Origin: Chryseobacterium panacisoli
GTDB lineage: Bacteria; Bacteroidota; Bacteroidia; Flavobacteriales; Weeksellaceae
NCBI RefSeq assembly: GCF_008274625.1
Contig: NZ_VTRU01000002.1
Location: forward strand, 124,001-188,000
DNA length: 64,000 nucleotides
Direction of reading: 5' to 3'
Below the pieces are notes generated by a model, which saw only the letters and a program-made list of their open reading frames with translations, did no database searches and was not told the origin of the DNA. Made by a program: the position numbers and the translations under genes. Of this stretch, positions 1 to 7,770 are shown piece by piece (the first letter of the stretch is position 1; every line of letters starts with the position of its first letter).

Positions 1-2540
1 CGATTTATACTTCAGGCTCTACCGGAAAACCCAAAGGGGTAATGGTGAGCCATCAGGCTATTCAGCACCTGGTAACCTGGCATAATCATCATTTTCATGT
101 GGATCACAGTTCAAAACTGACTCTCGTAGCAGGATTGGCATTTGATATATCCGTATGGGAAACCTGGTCGGCACTTACTTCCGGCGCGACTCTTTTTATT
201 GCAGATAATGAAGATAGAACGGATGCCCATGCATTGGTGGATTACTATTGGAGAAATCAGATTACACACGGTTTTGTGCCTGCCGTTCTGGCTCCCCCGG
301 TAGTTAATAGTACCCGGAATTATAATGATCTGAAATTGAAATATCTCTTTACCGGAGGTGAAAAACTAAAGCCTGTGCTTACTACTGAATTAAGCTACGA
401 ACTGATAGATTACTATGGGCCTACGGAATGTACCGTATTTGCAACATTTAAAAAAGTAAAAGATATCCATGGACAATATGTCTCTTCAATAGGGAAGCCC
501 ATTGCCAATGCAAAAGCCTATATTTTAGGTGAGAATATGGAATTGATGCCGATAGGAGCAGTAGGAGAATTATACATCGGAGGAAATATTTTAGCAGAAG
601 GATATCTTAATAATAAAGAACTTACAGATTCTAAATTTATTGATAATCCATTCCGGGAAACAGAAAAACTGTATCGTACAGGAGATCTGGCCAAATGGAA
701 ACCGGACGGTGATATTGAATTTCTTGGGAGAATAGATAATCAGGTGAAAATTCGTGGATTCCGGGTTGAATTAGAAGAAATAGAACGTACGTTGGTTCAG
801 CAGAAAGAGATCAAAGAAGCTGTGGTCATTAGCAGGGATACAGCAGGAAGTAGTAAATACCTGATTGCTTTTATTGTTTCAGAACCTGATGCTGAGAAAG
901 ATATTTCATCAGTGAGAAACGCATTGAAAGAAGAACTTCCGGGTTATATGATTCCCGCCCAGATTATTTTTATAGATAAAATTCCGTTGACAGCAAATGG
1001 TAAAACAGATACCCAGGTTTTAAAAGACTTGGCAGATAAAGAGGCAAAAGAACTTATTTCATTTGAACCGCCAACCAATGAGACAGAAAGGATTGTTGTT
1101 GATATCTGGTCTTCAGCACTGGAACGGCCTGTTATTAATATTACAGATAATTTCTTTGATATCGGTGGAAACTCTCTGTTAGTAGCAACAGTTGCCGTGG
1201 CGCTGCAAAGAATGCTGGACGTAAAAGTATATCTGCGGGATATTTATCAGTTTCCGGTATTGCAGGAGCTCTCGGAAGTTCTTATAGCCAGATCCAAAGC
1301 AGCAAGAGAAGCTGTTCCAATGGAAGATGTAGAACCTTATATTGAATTGCAGAAAGACGTTTATCTGGCTCCCGGAACTGTTTTTGCAGGTGGATTTGAT
1401 CCTAAGCAGGTGGAAAATCCAACCACGATTTTTTTAACAGGAGTTACGGGATTTGTGGGAATTCACCTTCTTCAGGAGCTTCTGGATACGACCAATGCTG
1501 ATATTTACTGTCTTGTAAGAGCTCAGGATCAATTTCATGCGATGGAAAAAATTGATAGATGTTTTAAACAATATCATATTCCTCAAAAAGAAGAACAGAA
1601 ATCTAGAATTATTCCGGTAATCGGAGATCTGGCATTGCCGGCATTGGGACTGTCAGAAGAAATATTCACAAAAATAGCAAAACAAACCGATCTGATTTAC
1701 CATTCCGGAAGTTCTGTAAACTTCATTGAACCTTATTCTTATATGAAAGCTCCGAATGTAGAAGGATTAAGGGAAATCATCAAATTGGCCGGAGCAGAAA
1801 GAACGAAATGTCTTGCTTTGTTATCCACCATTTCGGTATACAGCTGGGGGCATGTGTTTACAGGAAAAACAGTGATGCTGGAGTCTGATGATATTGAACA
1901 GAATTTAATGTCTGTAAGCAAAGACATTGGGTATGTAAGAAGCAAATGGGTAATGGAGGCTGTCGCAGATCTGGCTGCAAAAGAAGGCCTGCCATTGATT
2001 ACTTATCGTCTTGGATATGCAATGTGTCACAGTGAAACAGGGGCAAGTGCCTCCTATCAATGGTGGTCAGGATTGGTGAAGAATTGTATAGAATTCAAAT
2101 CTTATCCTGCATTGACTGAGCTTAGAGAAGGTCTTATCACAGTAGATTATATGACAAAATCTATGGCTTATATCACAAAAAATAAAGAGGCAATAGGTAA
2201 AAAATTCAACCTGATTGCCCGCCCGGAAACCAATCTTACCTTGGAAGGCTTCTTTGGGCTTATGAAAAAATATTATCCTTTCACTCTGAAAGATCTTCCT
2301 TATAAAGAATGGCGAAAACAATGGGAAGATGACAGTAAAAATAGGCTGTATCCACTGACAAGCCTTTTCAGGGACAATATGCATGAAGGGCTATCTACCG
2401 TAGAGCTTTATCAAAATACTTACATATGGGATTGTTCCAATGTGATTCAGTTTCTGGAAGGCTCGGATATCCAGGAACCGGTATTTGATAAAAAAGTACT
2501 GGATTCCTATTTAAAATATCTGGGAATCCCGGTTGAGTAG
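1..2540 (+). CDS. NRPS-like enzyme, A-PCP-thioester reductase (5' end missing)
   Basis: Open from the left edge; the frame is already reading the A3 motif (YTSGSTGKPKG, codons from base 6), so the Met at 42 is internal. Visible order: adenylation domain (A4/A5 with FDISVWE and YGPTECT, A7/A8 RTGDLAKW and KIRGFRVELEEIE, A10 NGKTD), a carrier domain with the phosphopantetheine Ser codon at 1173-1175 in DIGGNSLL, then a Lys2-type NAD(P)H thioester reductase with Rossmann motif TGVTGFVG (near 1440) and SDR Tyr-x3-Lys (YVRSK, Tyr codon 1932-1934). The family activates a carboxylic acid, loads it on the carrier and releases it reductively as an aldehyde or alcohol. Aligning by eye to GrsA gives a pocket code D-I-W-F-F-G-Y-V-F-K that I cannot assign to a substrate. 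A condensation domain, if any, lies outside the window. Ends at a strong shared terminator. Confidence 0.9.
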   Translation, partial: IYTSGSTGKPKGVMVSHQAIQHLVTWHNHHFHVDHSSKLTLVAGLAFDISVWETWSALTSGATLFIADNEDRTDAHALVDYYWRNQITHGFVPAVLAPPVVNSTRNYNDLKLKYLFTGGEKLKPVLTTELSYELIDYYGPTECTVFATFKKVKDIHGQYVSSIGKPIANAKAYILGENMELMPIGAVGELYIGGNILAEGYLNNKELTDSKFIDNPFRETEKLYRTGDLAKWKPDGDIEFLGRIDNQVKIRGFRVELEEIERTLVQQKEIKEAVVISRDTAGSSKYLIAFIVSEPDAEKDISSVRNALKEELPGYMIPAQIIFIDKIPLTANGKTDTQVLKDLADKEAKELISFEPPTNETERIVVDIWSSALERPVINITDNFFDIGGNSLLVATVAVALQRMLDVKVYLRDIYQFPVLQELSEVLIARSKAAREAVPMEDVEPYIELQKDVYLAPGTVFAGGFDPKQVENPTTIFLTGVTGFVGIHLLQELLDTTNADIYCLVRAQDQFHAMEKIDRCFKQYHIPQKEEQKSRIIPVIGDLALPALGLSEEIFTKIAKQTDLIYHSGSSVNFIEPYSYMKAPNVEGLREIIKLAGAERTKCLALLSTISVYSWGHVFTGKTVMLESDDIEQNLMSVSKDIGYVRSKWVMEAVADLAAKEGLPLITYRLGYAMCHSETGASASYQWWSGLVKNCIEFKSYPALTELREGLITVDYMTKSMAYITKNKEAIGKKFNLIARPETNLTLEGFFGLMKKYYPFTLKDLPYKEWRKQWEDDSKNRLYPLTSLFRDNMHEGLSTVELYQNTYIWDCSNVIQFLEGSDIQEPVFDKKVLDSYLKYLGIPVE

Positions 2541-2555
2541 CATTTAATCATTGAA

Positions 2556-2586
2556 AAAAGGTCAGACTATAAATGTCTGACCTTTT
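2556..2586. terminator. Bidirectional Rho-independent terminator
   Basis: Perfect 12-bp stem (2556-2567 with 2575-2586) around a 7-base loop. It starts with an A-run and ends with a T-run, so it can end transcription of both the NRPS-like gene (+) and the convergent spondin-domain gene (-). Confidence 0.85.
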
Positions 2587-2599
2587 CTTTATTTGAAGA

Positions 2600-3826
2600 T
2601 TAGTTAACGGTTACTTTAATTACATTCTGAACAGCAGGAACAGGATACTGGATTCCAACTTTGGAAATGATCTTATTTTCACTTTGGGGTGTTCCGCCAA
2701 ATAAGGCCTGATGATTTCCAGCTCCAGGATATTGATCAATGCCGGTTCCGGAATCATATAATGAGGTTTTTGAGCTAATATCTCCCTTAGTATTCGCATC
2801 AATACTTTGTTCATTGGCATAGAACCAGTCATTGGAGAAACCAAACATCGTTGCATAGGCAATTTTATCACCCGGTTCAGCATTGAAGCTTGTTGATACT
2901 TTGTTTCCCGGTGCTACAGGAGCATTTCCGGCAACATATACACCTTTTACATTAGGTAAAGATTTCAAACTATTTTGGAGCTTGGCTACATTTCCAAATT
3001 GGGCAATGTCTTTCAGTCCCATTCCGCTGTCAGTTTTGCCTAATTCATACATTGGATTTTTATCCCCACGGTAAACGACAATCAATGCTGGAGAAAGCCC
3101 AGTCATAATTCCTGTATTAGCATTTAGTTTAGTCGTCATTTTACTGATATTTCCCATTTGAGCAATATCAGTAATATCAGGATTTGATAAAGCATTAGGA
3201 GTGAAAAACGGAGCACTGTTCAGCAGTTGAGAACCATTGTAATTGGAAACCGCCCATACTCCGGGAGAAAAAGGCGTCTCATTGGCAGTTCCGCCAGATG
3301 TATTGGTAATGGTGAGGGTAAATTCTGAGGTTACATCATTGTAAGCCAGATTGAGCTTCATAAGCTGTGAAGCGTTTACATTAGGAACCTGCATAATGGG
3401 TTTACTTTCAGCCTGTCCTGTCGTATTATCTTTTGTTCCGTTGTCCCATAATAGTACGCTTGAAGAAACATCGCCGGTAATAGCATTTCCATTGGAGTCA
3501 AACAGCTTGATGCCCGGCTGCTGGGAAGCAAAAAACCAGTCTTTTGAAGCGCCGTACATTGTTGCAAACATCAGGGCCTGTGTTTTTCCTGCATTGAATG
3601 TAAAAGAAACAGATTGTCCGGGCATGATGGTGGGAGGAGTTACCGTTCCCTGAAAACTTCCGCTTTGTACAAAATCTTTAGGGGTTACTACATTTTCAAA
3701 GGTAATTGTTCTTTGAAAAGCCATGTCTGTCATCATGTCGTCATTTGAATCACTGCATGAAGAAAGGGTAAATGCTGCTAGAGTAGCCGCCACTAAAACT
3801 GATGTTCTGAAAATAAATTTGTTCAT
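2600..3826 (-). CDS. Spondin-domain lipoprotein with duplicated domain
   Basis: 408 aa. The N-terminus is a lipoprotein signal ending in LSSC (Cys24), followed by acidic SDSNDD, which resembles the surface-export signals of Bacteroidota lipoproteins. The mature part contains two copies of a spondin_N-like unit: ITFENV...YGASKDWFFA...LWDNGT, then VYVAGN...FGFSNDWFYA...LYDSGT. A linker with two QMGN/QFGN segments sits between them. Spondin-type domains in bacteria are extracellular beta-sandwiches; the function here is unknown, and a role in surface adhesion is only an inference. Converges on the NRPS-like gene and shares its terminator. Monocistronic on the visible evidence. Confidence 0.8.
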   Translation of the reverse strand: MNKFIFRTSVLVAATLAAFTLSSCSDSNDDMMTDMAFQRTITFENVVTPKDFVQSGSFQGTVTPPTIMPGQSVSFTFNAGKTQALMFATMYGASKDWFFASQQPGIKLFDSNGNAITGDVSSSVLLWDNGTKDNTTGQAESKPIMQVPNVNASQLMKLNLAYNDVTSEFTLTITNTSGGTANETPFSPGVWAVSNYNGSQLLNSAPFFTPNALSNPDITDIAQMGNISKMTTKLNANTGIMTGLSPALIVVYRGDKNPMYELGKTDSGMGLKDIAQFGNVAKLQNSLKSLPNVKGVYVAGNAPVAPGNKVSTSFNAEPGDKIAYATMFGFSNDWFYANEQSIDANTKGDISSKTSLYDSGTGIDQYPGAGNHQALFGGTPQSENKIISKVGIQYPVPAVQNVIKVTVN

Positions 3827-3959
3827 AAAAGTAAATTTTTTATAGTTATAAATAGTATCTGTAACTATAGTCGGCTACTTTTTGAGATCCTGACAAAAAA
3901 TATTTTCTTAATTCAGTTTTTTTTAATGTATAGCTTTTTAGAGTGAACAATAAGATCAG

Positions 3960-4436
3960 TTATATTCCCTTTTTCCCATCCAGAATCATCTGAATCATTT
4001 TGATCTTTCTGTTTTCTCTTGTTTCGGGCTTTTTGGCTTCTTCAATCCAACGGATGTATTCCTTTTTGTGAGTGTAGCTCATTTTGTCAAATAAAATCTT
4101 TGCTCCAGGGTTTTCATTAAAAACAGAAACGATATCGTCTGCAACCTCAACCACTCTTTCTTCTTTGTCTTCAGTAAGTGAAACAGAAACTTCATCTCCG
4201 AAAGTTTTACCAAGCTTTTTCCTGACTTCCTGTGTAAGGCCTAAAATATGACAGTCAGATTTCATTTTAGCCAGACTTCCGCGGTATTCAACGTTGTCAT
4301 CAAAGAGGGCTTTAATTTTTACCTGTCCTTTTTTACTAAATAATTCCTCTGTAGAAAAAGGAAATTCTACAAACGCGGCATTCATCTCTCCGTTCTGCTG
4401 AATAATAGCTGTGAATTTGATTTTTTTAGGCGGCAT
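3960..4436 (-). CDS. YdeI/OmpD-associated family protein (DUF1905-like)
   Basis: 158 aa, cytoplasmic, no signal peptide. The N-terminal half (KIKFTAIIQQNG to SVSLTEDKEERVVEV) has the DUF1905 small beta-barrel pattern. The C-terminal part holds the YdeI/OmdA motif around FDKMSYTHKKEYIRWIEEAKKPETRENR, typical of the 'bacteriocin-protection, YdeI or OmpD-associated' family. No biochemical role is firmly known. It lies downstream of the S46 peptidase on the same strand but is separated from it by a strong hairpin, and a CAAAAATA box (reverse of TATTTTTG) lies 21 bases upstream of the start, so it probably has its own promoter. Confidence 0.8.
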   Translation of the reverse strand: MPPKKIKFTAIIQQNGEMNAAFVEFPFSTEELFSKKGQVKIKALFDDNVEYRGSLAKMKSDCHILGLTQEVRKKLGKTFGDEVSVSLTEDKEERVVEVADDIVSVFNENPGAKILFDKMSYTHKKEYIRWIEEAKKPETRENRKIKMIQMILDGKKGI

Positions 4437-4456
4437 GATAATATGTTTTTAATAGT

Positions 4457-4464
4457 CAAAAATA
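4457..4464 (-). promoter_or_regulatory. Bacteroidota -7 box upstream of the YdeI-like gene
   Basis: On the minus strand the box reads TATTTTTG, an exact match to TAnnTTTG, 21 bases from the ATG. It abuts the upstream terminator hairpin. I saw no clear -33 element, so this rests on the -7 match and position only. Confidence 0.45.
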
Positions 4465-4467
4465 AAA

Positions 4468-4494
4468 AAACCGTGAAAGTAAATTTCACGGTTT
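4468..4494 (-). terminator. Terminator of the S46 peptidase gene
   Basis: 11-bp perfect stem (4468-4478 with 4484-4494), 5-base loop, followed on the minus strand by a run of seven T. It separates the peptidase from the YdeI-like gene. Confidence 0.8.
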
Positions 4495-4514
4495 CAAAAA
4501 TATATCAGATAAGA

Positions 4515-6722
4515 TTATTTTTTATTGATTTTCTTAGGTGTTGCTGTAGTACCTGAGTTTTTAGTTTTTGTATCAGCTGGAGTGTTTTCTCCTCTTACAA
4601 GCTTCAACTCGTCAACTAATCTTCTTGCACCAGCAAACTTGTCAATTGTCCAAAGAACGAAACGAACGTCTACGTTGATGGTTTTCTGCCATTCCGGCTC
4701 AAATACGATATCACCGCTTAATGCTTCACTGTTACCATCGAAAGCAATACCGATAAGGTTTCCGTCTCCATCAATTACCGGAGAACCAGAGTTTCCTCCT
4801 GTAATATCATTGTTAGAAAGGAAGTTTACAGGCATATAACCTGCTGCATCAGCATACTGTCCGAAATCTTTCAGGTTGTAAAGGTCAATCACTCTCTGAG
4901 GAAGATCAAACTCTTCATCACCTTTCTTGTATTTTCCAACAAGACCAGTCATGTCAGTATAATAGTTATCGGTAATACCGAAATAATTTCTGTCATTTCT
5001 GATAGGTAATTTATCTACAGTACCATACGTTAATCTCATGGTAGAGTTAGCATCTGGGTAGAATTTTTTCTCTGGCATAGCTTTCATTAATCCAGCTAAG
5101 AACAGACGGTTCTTGTTAGCAAAATTATCATCTACTTTCACAAATCTTTCATTGCTCATTTTTTGGTCAGCAACAATTCCGTTAGCAACTTTCCAAAGCG
5201 GATCAGCATCAAGTTTCAATGCATCCGGGTTCAATAGGAAGTTGGTTGCAGAAGCCTTGTTCGCAAAGATTGAAGAATAAGCTAAATTAGAAACTGTTTT
5301 AGCGTCCAATCCTAAAATAGTAGCAGAAGCAACTTCAGGATTTTTAACTCTTGCCTGGTAAAGGCCTGCCATAGATGCAAGCATTTCACCTTCTAAAGAT
5401 GGATTGAAGTTTTCATAAGCTGTTTTGATAGCCGCTTCAGTTTTAGCCTTCATTGCCAGTCTTCCCTGCATATCCTGAGCTGCATAAGTCTTCAATACAG
5501 AACCTACCTGTAGAGCAAGAGAAATATATTTCGCATTTCTTGAGAACTGAGAAGCGTAGTTTCTTTCAACATTTCTTTCAGAAACCTGCTTGTAATATAT
5601 TCCAATATCTTCTAAAAGACCATCATACTCTTGATTTCCAGGCATCATAGACCATTTTCTGAAGATATCCTCAGTTTTTTGTTTGTCAGTGATTGTTCCG
5701 TTTTTCTCTACCGCATCAATAGTTCCTTGTCTGTTTTTCCAGTAGTTTGCTACTGAAGCATATTGAGAAGCATAGTTAAGCTGAGTTGCTTTATCCTTAT
5801 CCATGTACTTTTTCATTACATCCATGGCAAGTTTAGAAGCCTCAACCCAAGCCGGATAATCTTTCATTACCATTTGCTGAATTCCGTAAGAAGTCAGATA
5901 ACGGTTTGTTCTTCCAGGGTAACCTAAGATCATTGAGAAATCACCAGGCTTAATTCCCTTAAGAGAAACAGGAAGGAAATGTTTAGGCTTCAAAGGAGTG
6001 TTGCTTGGAGAATATTCAGCAGGGTTTCCTGCAGCATCAGCATATACTCTGAAAACAGTGAAGTCAGCAGTATGTCTTGGCCATTCCCAGTTATCTGTAT
6101 CTCCTCCGAATTTTCCTAATGAGGAAGGTGGAGCACCTACCAATCGGATGTCTTTATAATCCTGATATACGAAATAGTAGAATTCATTTCCGTTGAAGAA
6201 GTCTCTTACTACTACAGTATATTTTCCGTTTTCAGAGTTTTCTGTCTGGATTGCTTTTGTTTCAGCATCAATAACAGCTTTTCTCTCTGCTCCGGTCATA
6301 TTGTTGTTTAGTTTAGAAGTGATTCTCTGCGTAGCATCATCCATTCTCACTAAAAATCTTACATAAAGATCCTTTGCATTGAATTCGTCTTTCTGTTTCA
6401 TAGCCCAGAAACCGTTCTTCAAATAATCTTTTTCTGGTGTAGAAGCCGCAGCAACAGCACCGTAACCACAGTGGTGGTTTGTAAATATAAGTCCTTTATC
6501 CGAAACAATCTCACCTGTACAGAAACCACCGAAACTTACGATAGCATCTTTTAAGCTTGAGTTGTTTACAGAATAAATTTCTTCAGGCGTAAGGTGTAGA
6601 CCCTCTTTTTGCATATCAACACCGTTAAGTCTTTTGATGAGCATTAGCAGCCACATCCCCTCATCCGCCCTCATCTGAGCAAAGCCCAGTAAGAAAGTGA
6701 ATAGTAGAAATAGTCTTTTCAT
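4515..6722 (-). CDS. S46 family dipeptidyl-peptidase, DPP7-like
   Basis: 735 aa from the chosen ATG at 6722, where a clean signal peptide begins (MKRLFLLFTFLLGFAQMRA). The frame stays open upstream to 6938, but that part has no signal peptide and is rejected. Family length is about 720 aa. The chymotrypsin-fold triad is visible: His in FTNHHCGYG, the Asp region around GGDTDNWEWPRHTADF, and nucleophile Ser645 in GGNSGSP. S46 enzymes release dipeptides from peptide N-termini in the periplasm and feed peptide catabolism. The residue 18 after the Ser is Gly663 (AFDGN); in this family Gly there marks DPP7 (hydrophobic P1), whereas Arg marks DPP11 (acidic P1). The short polar C-terminal tail (KTKNSGTTATPKK) looks disordered. 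Well terminated; probably its own transcript. Confidence 0.92.
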   Translation of the reverse strand: MKRLFLLFTFLLGFAQMRADEGMWLLMLIKRLNGVDMQKEGLHLTPEEIYSVNNSSLKDAIVSFGGFCTGEIVSDKGLIFTNHHCGYGAVAAASTPEKDYLKNGFWAMKQKDEFNAKDLYVRFLVRMDDATQRITSKLNNNMTGAERKAVIDAETKAIQTENSENGKYTVVVRDFFNGNEFYYFVYQDYKDIRLVGAPPSSLGKFGGDTDNWEWPRHTADFTVFRVYADAAGNPAEYSPSNTPLKPKHFLPVSLKGIKPGDFSMILGYPGRTNRYLTSYGIQQMVMKDYPAWVEASKLAMDVMKKYMDKDKATQLNYASQYASVANYWKNRQGTIDAVEKNGTITDKQKTEDIFRKWSMMPGNQEYDGLLEDIGIYYKQVSERNVERNYASQFSRNAKYISLALQVGSVLKTYAAQDMQGRLAMKAKTEAAIKTAYENFNPSLEGEMLASMAGLYQARVKNPEVASATILGLDAKTVSNLAYSSIFANKASATNFLLNPDALKLDADPLWKVANGIVADQKMSNERFVKVDDNFANKNRLFLAGLMKAMPEKKFYPDANSTMRLTYGTVDKLPIRNDRNYFGITDNYYTDMTGLVGKYKKGDEEFDLPQRVIDLYNLKDFGQYADAAGYMPVNFLSNNDITGGNSGSPVIDGDGNLIGIAFDGNSEALSGDIVFEPEWQKTINVDVRFVLWTIDKFAGARRLVDELKLVRGENTPADTKTKNSGTTATPKKINKK

Positions 6723-6808
6723 TTTATAAAATAATTTTTGTGTCGCTAATTTACTAATTTTTACGAGATTCTGTCCCGGATTGGTATGAAAATGGGATGA
6801 TAATCTGC

Positions 6809-7243
6809 ATGAAAAAGATACTCTCATCAATTTTTGCCGTTTTATTTTTAGGACTTGTTTTAAATTGTTCCTCAGTGCCGGATAAAAATCCCTCTCTTCA
6901 AAGGCAGTGGATGCTGATTTCTTTTGATGGTTTTTCAAAAGAACAGCTGGTTGCCCATAAAGCTGAAATGAATCTGACGGCCAGTATGGTTGACAATAAA
7001 ATTCAAGGGAATGCTTATATGGGATGTAATCAAATGTCTTTTGTTTCTGAATTTAAAAAAGGAGGAAAAGTAAAAATTTCAACCGGAGTAAGTACCATGA
7101 AAGCCTGCCAGGATATGAATCTTGAAACATCTTTTCAGAAAAAAATTGAGACGATGACTAAGTATTCTATTGAAGGACATTTTCTTACCTTATCCGATGA
7201 TCGTGGAAATACAATGAAATTTGTAGCTGCAGATTGGGATTAA
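6809..7243 (+). CDS. META (HslJ-like) domain lipoprotein
   Basis: 144 aa from the ATG at 6809. An in-frame ATG at 6797 would only add MIIC before the signal peptide, so the later start is preferred. Signal MKKILSSIFAVLFLGLVLNC gives a lipobox Cys. The mature domain matches the META/HslJ fold: RQWMLISFDG at the start, AYMGCNQMSF with the family's Gly-x-Asn core, then STMKACQD and a closing LTLSDDRGNTMKFV strand. Related proteins are linked to stress resistance in proteobacteria, but the role in flavobacteria is unknown. Transcribed divergently from the S46 peptidase with only 86 bases between starts. Confidence 0.75.
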   Translation: MKKILSSIFAVLFLGLVLNCSSVPDKNPSLQRQWMLISFDGFSKEQLVAHKAEMNLTASMVDNKIQGNAYMGCNQMSFVSEFKKGGKVKISTGVSTMKACQDMNLETSFQKKIETMTKYSIEGHFLTLSDDRGNTMKFVAADWD

Positions 7244-7264
7244 TGATCTATCCATATAATATAA

Positions 7265-7286
7265 AAGTCCGCCTTGCAGCGGACTT
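7265..7286. terminator. Terminator between convergent genes
   Basis: 8-bp perfect stem AAGTCCGC / GCGGACTT with a 6-base loop and moderately T-rich flanks. It serves the META lipoprotein (+) and possibly the surface-protein operon (-). Confidence 0.65.
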
Positions 7287-7347
7287 CTTTGTTTGAAAAA
7301 TCTAGTTGGTTATCAGCTTTTTTGCGGTTATTAGCTTTTGAGAGTCA

Positions 7348-7764
7348 TTAGTTTTTGGGAATTGTTTTTCTTATTTCCTCCAGGGTTGCTGTGTTAGGCA
7401 GCCCGGTAACTGTCATTTTTGTGTTCCTAGAATTTATATTGTGATATGCCTGTCTGTTAGGGATTGTTTTTTTTAGGTCTTCAAGACTTGCTGTATTAGG
7501 GAGAAGCTTTCCTGAATTGTCTGCAGTTGCTTTGGGTTTTGAATCCTGTTTTTTTACTTCAAGTCCATGATCAGAAACAAGACCTGAGTTTACAGTTTTC
7601 TTTTCATTGTTTTCCTTAGCTTCCTGCATTAGTTTTGCCTGTTGTTCCTGTGCCTGTTTTACAACCAGTGCCTGATCTTCCTCTACCGGAGCAGCCTTTT
7701 TATTTTCCTGAGCGTAGATAATACTGCTTAAGAATAATAACGGGATAATATATGCTATTTTCAT
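7348..7764 (-). CDS. Small secreted protein with C-terminal LPNTA-type repeat
   Basis: 138 aa with signal peptide MKIAYIIPLLFLSSIIYAQ. The middle is polar and rich in Lys, Glu and Gln, probably helical. The C-terminal third holds two copies of a short unit: LPNTASLEDLKKTIPN and LPNTATLEEIRKTIPK, the second ending the protein. I do not recognise the family. It is the last gene of a three-gene operon, starting 6 bases after the 840-aa repeat protein, so it is probably made with that surface protein, possibly as a periplasmic partner (inference). Confidence 0.6.
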   Translation of the reverse strand: MKIAYIIPLLFLSSIIYAQENKKAAPVEEDQALVVKQAQEQQAKLMQEAKENNEKKTVNSGLVSDHGLEVKKQDSKPKATADNSGKLLPNTASLEDLKKTIPNRQAYHNINSRNTKMTVTGLPNTATLEEIRKTIPKN

Positions 7765-7770
7765 GACGGT

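Noticed and set aside
4515..6938. Extended start at 6938 for the S46 peptidase
   Set aside because: It lacks a signal peptide and overlaps the divergent META lipoprotein gene; the ATG at 6722 has a clean signal.
7348..7764. LPNTA in the small secreted protein resembles a sortase signal (Bacillus class D type)
   Set aside because: There is no membrane helix plus basic tail after it, the organism is Gram-negative, and the motif is internal to a repeat.
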